A DNA stretch of 27,877 nucleotides. It comes from CAZPAV01 sp964584755 (GTDB lineage Bacteria; Actinomycetota; Acidimicrobiia; Spongiisociales; UBA5794). The stretch covers positions 1-27,877 of the forward strand of contig CAZPAV010000039.1 in the NCBI GenBank assembly GCA_964584755.1, given 5' to 3'. The notes beneath the pieces were generated by a model. It was not told where the DNA came from. It was given only the letters and a program-made list of their open reading frames with translations, and ran no database searches. Shown here one piece after another: positions 22,650-27,877 of the stretch. A program made the position numbers and the translations under genes. The number at the start of each line of letters is the position of its first letter. Positions within the stretch are counted from its first letter, which is position 1.

Positions 22650-22870
22650 CACGCCTCCTCCTGCGACCCGGCCAGCCAGGCCTCGATCTCCTGCTCCCGC
22701 ATGACGGTCCTGATGCGGGCGATGTCGTGCTTGACCTGCTTGATCCGGGCCGTGTTGTCGAGCTGGTTCGTGACGAGCTGGAACCGCAGGTTGAACAGCT
22801 CCTCCTTGGCCGCGGCGAGTCGATCGACGAGCTCGTCGTACTCGAGGTCGCGCAGTTCGGCCGCCTTCAT
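22649..22870 (-). CDS. rpmC: 50S ribosomal protein L29
   Basis: L29 lies beside L23 at the tunnel exit. The 73-residue, helical product begins MKAAELRDLEYDELVDRLAAAKEEL-like sequence, followed by NLRFQLVTNQLDNTARIKQVK, the family signature. ATG at 22870 overlaps the rplP stop (ATGA). Confidence 0.97.
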   Translation of the reverse strand: MKAAELRDLEYDELVDRLAAAKEELFNLRFQLVTNQLDNTARIKQVKHDIARIRTVMREQEIEAWLAGSQEEA

Positions 22871-23280
22871 ACGTCCTCCCGCTTCACGAACTTCGTCTTC
22901 ACCGGCAGCTTGTGGGCGGCGAGTCGCATCGCCTCGCGGGCGAGCTCCTCGCCCACGCCGGCCATCTCGAACATCACCCGGCCCGGCTTGACCACGGCGA
23001 CCCAGTACTCCGGGTTGCCCTTCCCCGAGCCCATGCGCGTCTCGGCGGGCTTCTCCGTGATGGGCTTGTCGGGGAAGATCGTGATCCAGACCTTGCCGCC
23101 GCGCTTGATCTTCCGGGTCATCGCGATCCGGGCCGCCTCGATCTGTCGTGCCGTGATCCAACCCGGCTCGACGGCCTGGAGCCCGAACTCCCCGAAGGAG
23201 ACCCGGGTCCCACCCTTGGCCTTGCCGCGCATGCGGCCCTTCTGGACCTTGCGGTACTTGGTGCGCTTCGGCATGAGCAT
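22867..23280 (-). CDS. rplP: 50S ribosomal protein L16
   Basis: L16 organises the A-site region and helps tRNA accommodation. The 137 residues begin MLMPKRTKYRKVQKGRMRGK and show GGTRVSFGEFGLQA, ARIAMTRKIKRGGKVWI, PAETRMGSGKGNPEYWVAVVKPGR (split) and the terminal HKLPVKTKFVKRE. ATG at 23280 lies one base after the rpsC stop, and alternatives at 23289 and 23274 fit the family less well. Confidence 0.97.
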   Translation of the reverse strand: MLMPKRTKYRKVQKGRMRGKAKGGTRVSFGEFGLQAVEPGWITARQIEAARIAMTRKIKRGGKVWITIFPDKPITEKPAETRMGSGKGNPEYWVAVVKPGRVMFEMAGVGEELAREAMRLAAHKLPVKTKFVKREDV

Positions 23281-23281
23281 C

Positions 23282-24397
23282 TCAGGCACCGCCTTCCTCG
23301 GCGTCGCCGTCCGTCTCGGGGGGCGCCGCGGCAGGCCGCTCGTCGTCGGTCTCCGCGGGGCGCTCCGGGACCTCGGTCGCCGTCTCCGCGGCGGTCTCGG
23401 GCGCCTGGGCCGTGGGCTCCGCGACGACCTCGGGAGCCGCGTCGCCGGCCGGTGCCTCAGGCGCGACCTCAGGCGCGACCTCGAGCGGGGCCTCGACCAC
23501 GGCCTTCGCCTCCTCGAACTCGGCGGTGGCCTCGGTCGTGGACGGCCGCTTGCCGCCCCCGGCCTCGATGAGGCGCCGTCCCGACTCCTTGCGCTTGCCC
23601 CCTCCGGCCTCGACGACCCGCTTGCCGCCTCCGGCCTCGATGAGCTTGCGCGACTTCCCGCCCGCGGCTGCCTCGGCGCGCGATCGTGCCGAGCGCCGGC
23701 GCCGCTGCGCCGGACCGCCGGTGGCGAGCCGGGCCTCGGCCGCGATCTTCTCGCGGCTCGTGCCGAGACCGTGCATGACGTCGCCCTTGTAGACCCAGAC
23801 CTTCACCCCGATGGCCCCCACCGTGGTGCGGGCGGTGGCCCGCCCGAAGTCGATGTCCGCCCGCAGCGTGTGCAGCGGGACGCGACCCTCCAGGTACCAC
23901 TCGCGCCGGCCCATGTCGGAGCCGCCGAGTCGACCCGAGGCCTGCACCCGCACGCCCTCGGCGCCCGCCTTGAGCGCGGTCTGCACCGTCCGCTTCATGG
24001 CGCGCCGGAACGAGACCCGACCTTCGAGCTGATCGGCGACGCTCCGCGCCAGGAGCTGCGCATCGAGCTCGGGGTTCGGCACCTCGATGACGTTGAACTT
24101 CACGATGCGCCCCGTGAGATCCTCGAGACCGCGCCGCAGACGCTCGGCCTCTGACCCGCCGCGACCGATGACGACGCCGGGACGGGCGGTGTGGACGTCC
24201 ACCTGGACCTTCTTCTCGCCGATGCGCTCGATGTCGATGCGGGAGACGGCGCCGCGGCGCAGCTCGCCCACCAGGTAGGTGCGGATCCGGTGGTCCTCGT
24301 TCACCTGCGCGGCGTACTCCTTCTCCGCGTACCAGCGGGACTTCCAGTCGGTGACGATCCCCAGCCGCAGGCCGTAGGGGTGGATCTTCTGGCCCAT
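23282..24397 (-). CDS. rpsC: 30S ribosomal protein S3 with long repetitive C-terminal extension
   Basis: S3 guards the mRNA entry channel and has helicase-like activity with S4 and S5. Residues 1-225 are normal: MGQKIHPYGLRLG, the KH domain with GVVIGRGG (74-81), and the C-terminal domain with GVRVQASGRLGGSDMGR and VYKGDVMHG. After that the 371-residue protein continues about 145 residues beyond the core, against about 233 total in E. coli and about 275 in many actinobacteria. The extension has an Arg-rich part (231-240), three EAGGGKR repeats (252-284) and an Ala/Pro/Glu-rich acidic tail (about 285-371). It is in frame and ends at a TGA two bases before rplP, so it looks genuine rather than a frameshift. 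Confidence 0.96.
   Translation of the reverse strand: MGQKIHPYGLRLGIVTDWKSRWYAEKEYAAQVNEDHRIRTYLVGELRRGAVSRIDIERIGEKKVQVDVHTARPGVVIGRGGSEAERLRRGLEDLTGRIVKFNVIEVPNPELDAQLLARSVADQLEGRVSFRRAMKRTVQTALKAGAEGVRVQASGRLGGSDMGRREWYLEGRVPLHTLRADIDFGRATARTTVGAIGVKVWVYKGDVMHGLGTSREKIAAEARLATGGPAQRRRRSARSRAEAAAGGKSRKLIEAGGGKRVVEAGGGKRKESGRRLIEAGGGKRPSTTEATAEFEEAKAVVEAPLEVAPEVAPEAPAGDAAPEVVAEPTAQAPETAAETATEVPERPAETDDERPAAAPPETDGDAEEGGA
23546..23650 (-). repeat. Region encoding three EAGGGKR repeats in the S3 tail
   Basis: Codons 250-284 of rpsC encode LIEAGGGKR, VVEAGGGKR and LIEAGGGKR, the first two adjacent and the third after a seven-residue spacer. At DNA level, near-identical runs of ggcctcgatgag-type and cgcttgccgcc-type sequence recur on the plus strand. 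Duplication within the gene is the likely origin. Confidence 0.85.
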
Positions 24398-24741
24398 CAG
24401 GCGCGCTCCTCCTCGTCCGCGACGACGATCGTGATGTGGCTCGTTCGCTTCCGGATCCGGGTGGCCCGGCCCCGTGCCCGGGGACGCCACCGCTTCAGGG
24501 TCGGCCCCTCGTCGGCGTACGCCTCGAGGACGACGAGCTCCTCGGGGTCGACGGCGAGGTTGTGCTCGGCGTTGGCGACGGCCGAATCGAGGCACTTGCG
24601 CACGGGCGCGGCGGCCCGCCGGTTCGTGTGCTCGAGCACGACCCGGGCCTCGTTCACGGGCAGGCCGCGGACGAGGTCGAGCACACGCCGGACCTTGTAC
24701 GGCGACTGCCGGATGAATCGTGCCTTGGCGTGCGTCCTCAT
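24397..24741 (-). CDS. rplV: 50S ribosomal protein L22
   Basis: L22 lines the exit tunnel through its beta-hairpin and is a macrolide-resistance site. The 114 residues begin MRTHAKARFIRQSPYKVRRV and contain VLEHTNRRAAAPVRKCLDSAVANAEHN (split) and the hairpin-bearing GPTLKRWRPRARGRATRIRKRTSHI. ATG at 24741 overlaps the rpsS stop (ATGA), and the longer upstream frame is shadow sequence of rpsS. Its own stop overlaps the rpsC start by one base. Confidence 0.97.
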   Translation of the reverse strand: MRTHAKARFIRQSPYKVRRVLDLVRGLPVNEARVVLEHTNRRAAAPVRKCLDSAVANAEHNLAVDPEELVVLEAYADEGPTLKRWRPRARGRATRIRKRTSHITIVVADEEERA

Positions 24742-25016
24742 CGTTTCCTCGCCGATCGCTCGCCCGCGTGCCCGCGGAACGTCCGGGTGGGCGCGAACTC
24801 GCCGAGCTTGTGCCCGACCATGGACTCGGTGACGTACACCGGAACGTGCTTGCGTCCGTCGTGGACGGCGATGGTGTGCCCCACCATCTCGGGCACCACC
24901 GTCGAACGGCGGCTCCACGTCCGGATCACGCGCTTCTCGCCCTTGGCGTTGGCTCGTTCGATCTTGCGCAGCAGGTGCTCGTCGACGAACGGCCCCTTCT
25001 TCAGGCTCCGTGCCAT
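24738..25016 (-). CDS. rpsS: 30S ribosomal protein S19
   Basis: S19 is in the 30S head with S13. The 92 residues MARSLKKGPFVDEHLLRKI, RRSTVVPEMVGHTIAVHDGRKH and VGHKLGEFAPTRTFRGHAG are the family pattern at the standard length. It starts two bases after rplB. Confidence 0.98.
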   Translation of the reverse strand: MARSLKKGPFVDEHLLRKIERANAKGEKRVIRTWSRRSTVVPEMVGHTIAVHDGRKHVPVYVTESMVGHKLGEFAPTRTFRGHAGERSARKR

Positions 25017-25018
25017 TC

Positions 25019-25852
25019 CTACCTCCGACCCTTCTTGCTGCGCCGACGCACGATGTACTTGTCGCTGGCCTTGTTCTTCTTGCGGGTGCGGCCCTCCGGC
25101 TTGCCCCACGGGCTGACCGGATGCCGGCCGCCGGAGCTCTTCCCCTCGCCGCCGCCGAGCGGGTGGTCGATCGGGTTCATCGCCACGCCCCGGCTCTGGG
25201 GACGCCGCCCCTTCCACCGGCTCCGCCCGGCCTTGCCCTTCTTCACGAGCTCCGCCTCGGGGTTCCCGACCTGCCCGATTGTCGCCCGGCAGTCGAGGAG
25301 CACGTTGCGCATCTCGCCCGAAGGCAGCCGCAGCAGGGCGAGCTTGCCCTCCTTGGACATGAGCTGGATCGCGGTGCCCGCGGAGCGTCCCAGCTTCGCT
25401 CCCCCGCCGGGCCGGAGCTCCACGGCGTGGACGACGGTGCCGGTGGGGATGTTCCGCAGCGGCAACGCGTTGCCCGGCCGGATCTCCGCGCCCGGCCCCG
25501 ACTCGAGTCGGTCCCCGACCGACACCCCGAGGGGCGCGAGGATGTACCGTTTCTCTCCGTCGACGTAGTGGAGGAGCGCGAGGCGTGCGTTGCGGTTCGG
25601 GTCGTACTCGATCGCGGCCACCTTGGCGGGGATGCCGTCCTTCGTCCGCCGGAAGTCGACGATCCGGTACCGCCGCTTGTGGCCACCGCCCCGGTGACGC
25701 GACGTGATCCTCCCGTAGGCGTTCCGTCCCGAGGACCGCCTGCGGGGTGCGAGCAGCCGCTTCTCCGGCTTCTTCTTCGTCAGCTCGGCGAAGTCCGAGA
25801 CCGTCTGGAAACGGCGACCCGGCGACGTCGGCTTGAGCTTCTTCACACCCAT
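25019..25852 (-). CDS. rplB: 50S ribosomal protein L2
   Basis: L2 is needed for subunit association and the peptidyl-transferase centre. The 277 residues contain RITSRHRGGGHKRRYRIVDFRR (split), YDPNRNARLALLHYVDGEKRYILAP, and the conserved GVAMNPIDHPLGGGEG with the histidine implicated in peptidyl transfer. The basic tail ends KKGRR. It starts four bases after the rplW stop. Confidence 0.98.
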   Translation of the reverse strand: MGVKKLKPTSPGRRFQTVSDFAELTKKKPEKRLLAPRRRSSGRNAYGRITSRHRGGGHKRRYRIVDFRRTKDGIPAKVAAIEYDPNRNARLALLHYVDGEKRYILAPLGVSVGDRLESGPGAEIRPGNALPLRNIPTGTVVHAVELRPGGGAKLGRSAGTAIQLMSKEGKLALLRLPSGEMRNVLLDCRATIGQVGNPEAELVKKGKAGRSRWKGRRPQSRGVAMNPIDHPLGGGEGKSSGGRHPVSPWGKPEGRTRKKNKASDKYIVRRRSKKGRR

Positions 25853-25856
25853 GTCG

Positions 25857-26144
25857 CTACACCTCGAAGATGTCGATCGAGTCGCCGTCGGCGAGGGTGA
25901 CGAGGGCGCGCTTGGTGTCCTTGCGCCGTCCGTACCGCCACCCGGTCCGCTTCCGCTTGCCCTTCCGATTCAGCGTGTTCACCGAGACGACCTCCACGTC
26001 GAAGATCGCCCGGACCGCCTGCTTGATCTCGGTCTTGTTCGCCCGCCGGTCCACGATGAACGTGTACGTGTTGAGGTCCTGGATGAGGTCGTAGGACTTC
26101 TCCGACACGACCGGCTCGAGGATGACGTCGCGTGGGTCCTTCAT
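25857..26144 (-). CDS. rplW: 50S ribosomal protein L23
   Basis: L23 is the docking site for trigger factor and SRP at the tunnel exit. The 95 residues include PVVSEKSYDLIQDLNTYTFIVDRRANKTEIKQAV (split), FDVEVVSVNTLN and the basic KGKRKRTGWRYGRRKDTKRA loop. The start overlaps the rplD stop (ATGA). Confidence 0.98.
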   Translation of the reverse strand: MKDPRDVILEPVVSEKSYDLIQDLNTYTFIVDRRANKTEIKQAVRAIFDVEVVSVNTLNRKGKRKRTGWRYGRRKDTKRALVTLADGDSIDIFEV

Positions 26145-26836
26145 GCGGCATCACCCCCCGTGCTCTCCCGGGCCGCCACCTGCTCGGCGTGCTCCTCCGT
26201 CCCCCGCGGCGCCGCCTGGCCGAGTTGCAGGGTCCCGCGACTCATGATGACCGTCTCCGCCCAGAGGACGTCGTAGGTGTTCGCCTGTCCCAGGTTCGAG
26301 GCGATGACGTCGGAGAGGTTCCGGAACGACCTGATGGCGGTCCACTCGTGGTCCTCGGCGATGAGGAGCACCTTGCCCCGGACGCCCATCGCCTCGAGCA
26401 GCGCCACCGCGTTCTTCGTCCTCGGGGCGTCCCAGACGTCGAAGGTCTCGACGACCTTGATGCGGCCCTCCGCGGCGCGGGCCGAGAGGGCACTGCGCAG
26501 GGCGAGACGACGCATCTTCTTGGGGGTCCGCTGCGTGTAGTCGCGCGGCTTGGGTCCGTGGGCGATGCCGCCGCCGATCCACTGGGGCGCGCGGATCGAG
26601 CCGTGCCGCGCCCGGCCCAGGCCCTTCTGGCGCCAGGGCTTGCGCCCGCCGCCGCTGACCTCGCCCCGCGTCTTCGTGGAGTGGGTGCCGGCGCGGGCCG
26701 CGGCGAGCTGCGCGGTGACGACCTGGTGCATGACGGCGAGGTTCGGCTCGATCCCGAAGATGCGAGGGTCGAGCTCGATCTCGCCGCGGTGCGTGCCGTC
26801 GGCGGCGTACAGCTCGGCGGTCGGTCGTTCAGCCAC
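26141..26836 (-). CDS. rplD: 50S ribosomal protein L4
   Basis: L4 lines the tunnel constriction with L22, and in E. coli it represses the S10 operon. The 231 residues show AARAGTHSTKTRGEVSGGGRKPWRQKGLGRARHGS in pieces (the tunnel loop), IGGGIAHGPKPRDY and a C-terminal Rossmann-like part with the YDVLWAETVIMSRGTL strand. A 25-residue tail extends past it. GTG at 26836 overlaps rplC by eight bases. Confidence 0.97.
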   Translation of the reverse strand: MAERPTAELYAADGTHRGEIELDPRIFGIEPNLAVMHQVVTAQLAAARAGTHSTKTRGEVSGGGRKPWRQKGLGRARHGSIRAPQWIGGGIAHGPKPRDYTQRTPKKMRRLALRSALSARAAEGRIKVVETFDVWDAPRTKNAVALLEAMGVRGKVLLIAEDHEWTAIRSFRNLSDVIASNLGQANTYDVLWAETVIMSRGTLQLGQAAPRGTEEHAEQVAARESTGGDAA

Positions 26837-27467
26837 GGGTCTTCACCGCCTCTCTGATGACGAGCACCGCGCCCTTCGGCCCGGGCACGGCGCCCTTGAG
26901 GAGCACGAGGTCGCGTTCGGCGTCCACCTGGACGACCTCGAGGTTCAGGATGGTGCGACGCTCGCCGCCCATGCGTCCCGGGAGACGCTTGCCCTTGAAG
27001 ACGCGTGCCGGCGTGGCGCAGGCGCCGATCGAGCCGGGGGCGCGGTGCACCTTGTGCGTGCCGTGGCTGGCGCCCTGGCCGCTGAAGCCGTGGCGCTTGA
27101 TGACGCCGGCGAAGCCCCTCCCCTTCGTGATCCCGGTGACGTCGGCCTTCCGGCCGGCCGCGAGGACGTCGGCGACGGTGATCACCTGTCCGAGCTCGTA
27201 GTCGTCGGGATCGTCGACGTGCACCTCGACGACGTGGCGGTGCGGCGCGACGCCCGCCCGGGCGAAGTGCCCGACCGCGGGGCGCCCGGCACGGCCGGCC
27301 GCCAGCTCGCGGAACGCGATCTGGATCGCGGCGTACCCGTCGGTCTCGGGGCGCTTGATCTGGGTGACGCGGACCGGACCGGCCTTGACGACGGTCACGG
27401 GGATCGCCCGGTTCTCCTCGTCGAAGACCTGGGTCATGCCCAGCTTCTCTCCGATGATCGCCTTCAC
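26829..27467 (-). CDS. rplC: 50S ribosomal protein L3
   Basis: L3 starts large-subunit assembly and reaches the peptidyl-transferase centre. The 212 residues begin MKAIIGEKLGMTQVFDEENRAIPVTVV in pieces, and carry GITKGRGFAGVIKRHGFSGQGASHG and RAPGSIGACATPARVFKGKRLPGRMG, the central loop bearing the glutamine that is methylated in some bacteria. GTG at 27467 overlaps the rpsJ stop (GTGA). Confidence 0.98.
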   Translation of the reverse strand: MKAIIGEKLGMTQVFDEENRAIPVTVVKAGPVRVTQIKRPETDGYAAIQIAFRELAAGRAGRPAVGHFARAGVAPHRHVVEVHVDDPDDYELGQVITVADVLAAGRKADVTGITKGRGFAGVIKRHGFSGQGASHGTHKVHRAPGSIGACATPARVFKGKRLPGRMGGERRTILNLEVVQVDAERDLVLLKGAVPGPKGAVLVIREAVKTRG

Positions 27468-27775
27468 GTCTTGATCTCCACTTCTACCCCGGCGGGGAGG
27501 TCGAGCCGCATGAGCGAGTCCACCGTCTTCGGGGTCGGATCGAGGATGTCGATGAGCCGCCGGTGGATCCGCATCTCGAAGTGCTCCCGACTCGTCTTGT
27601 CGACGTGGGGTCCGCGGATCACGCAGTACCGGTGGATCCGGGTCGGCAGCGGCACCGGGCCCTTGATCCTGGCCTGGGTGCGGATCACGGTCTCCGCGAT
27701 CTTCCGCGCCGACTCGTCGACCACCGAGTGGTCGTACGCCTTGAGCCGGATCCGGATCCGATGCTCTGGTGCCAT
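27464..27775 (-). CDS. rpsJ: 30S ribosomal protein S10 (NusE)
   Basis: S10 is a 30S head protein and the transcription antitermination factor NusE. The 103 residues show IRIRLKAYDHSVVDESARKI, GPVPLPTRIHRYCVIRGPHVDKTSREHFEMRIHRRLIDI (split) and the terminal LMRLDLPAGVEVEI. ATG at 27775 lies 54 bases after tuf, with a GAGGA site upstream. Confidence 0.98.
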   Translation of the reverse strand: MAPEHRIRIRLKAYDHSVVDESARKIAETVIRTQARIKGPVPLPTRIHRYCVIRGPHVDKTSREHFEMRIHRRLIDILDPTPKTVDSLMRLDLPAGVEVEIKT

Positions 27776-27799
27776 GTCGTCTCGTCCTCTTCTCGAGCG

Positions 27800-27820
27800 C
27801 CGCCCCCGGCGTGGGGGTGG
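27800..27820 (-). terminator. Hairpin between tuf and rpsJ, possible partial terminator or attenuator
   Basis: CCACCCCC and GGGGGCGG (one mismatch) flank a 5-base loop about 10 bases after the tuf stop. No T-run follows and no promoter is evident in the remaining gap, so rpsJ expression probably depends on read-through from tuf. Confidence 0.35.
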
Positions 27821-27829
27821 CCGGTCGTG

Positions 27830-27877
27830 TTATTTGATGATCTTGGTGACGCGGCCGGCACCCACGGTGCGGCCACC
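27830..27877 (-). CDS. tuf: Elongation factor Tu, C-terminal end (partial)
   Basis: The last 15 codons before TAA encode GGRTVGAGRVTKIIK, the invariant C-terminus of EF-Tu. The rest lies beyond the window. tuf directly upstream of rpsJ is the expected str-S10 junction. Confidence 0.93.
   Translation of the reverse strand, partial: GGRTVGAGRVTKIIK

Noticed and set aside
23282..23650. Frameshift or gene fusion explaining the long S3 tail
   Set aside because: The frame is continuous, the repeats are in phase at protein level, and the stop sits two bases before rplP as expected for this packed operon.
1..27877. tRNA, rRNA, IS elements, CRISPR or phage genes
   Set aside because: No cloverleaf-like segments, transposase motifs, spaced repeats or phage-type proteins were seen on either strand.

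Overview
The window is very GC-rich chromosomal DNA from a bacterium of the Actinomycetota type. The evidence is the gene order tuf-S10-spc-alpha-(truA)-rplM-rpsI-glmM-glmS-acpS, an adenylate kinase that appears to lack an inserted LID domain, GTG/TTG starts, and the closeness of the ribosomal proteins and RpoA to actinobacterial families. I cannot name the genus. The threonine/proline-rich surface protein and the TRAP transporter would fit a deep-branching lineage such as Acidimicrobiia, but that is a guess. Almost everything reads on the minus strand, so the biological order runs from the right end to the left end.

Right to left. The last 15 codons of tuf (27830-27877) are followed by the S10 operon (rpsJ rplC rplD rplW rplB rpsS rplV rpsC rplP rpmC rpsQ, 27775-22395). 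Next is the spc operon (rplN rplX rplE rpsN rpsH rplF rplR rpsE rpmD rplO secY adk map, 22398-15658). Many junctions overlap by 1 or 4 bases, which points to translational coupling. A formate/nitrite-transporter-family gene (minus) and a HAD dehalogenase-like gene (plus) then sit between map and infA, where those two are usually adjacent. The alpha cluster follows (infA rpmJ rpsM rpsK rpsD rpoA rplQ, 13948-10896). A second insertion separates rplQ from truA: a TRAP transporter whose permease genes (dctQ dctM, minus) converge on the binding-protein gene (dctP, plus), plus a small membrane protein gene. After truA come rplM-rpsI, glmM, glmS and acpS. At the far left an unrecognised membrane-anchored secreted protein (plus strand) converges on acpS.

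The most striking element is not a protein gene. The 280-base gap between glmM and glmS carries a clear glmS ribozyme (minus strand, about 3535-3399). It has the cleavage-site context, the conserved GACGAGG, AUCGA and CGGCGGAUGCC core segments, and stems P1, P2, P3, P4 and P4.1. This is the metabolite-triggered self-cleaving RNA best known from Firmicutes. Here it lies in an actinobacterial-type cluster, where it should let glucosamine-6-phosphate shut down glmS without affecting the upstream glmM and ribosomal genes.

The window joins translation (ribosomal proteins, IF-1, RNA polymerase alpha, SecY, MetAP, TruA) to cell-wall precursor supply (GlmS, GlmM) and acyl-carrier activation (AcpS). 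Where the ancestral operon is broken by inserted genes, candidate promoters can be seen upstream of infA and rplM. No gene-free stretch exceeds 300 bases. I see no tRNA, rRNA, IS element, CRISPR array or prophage.
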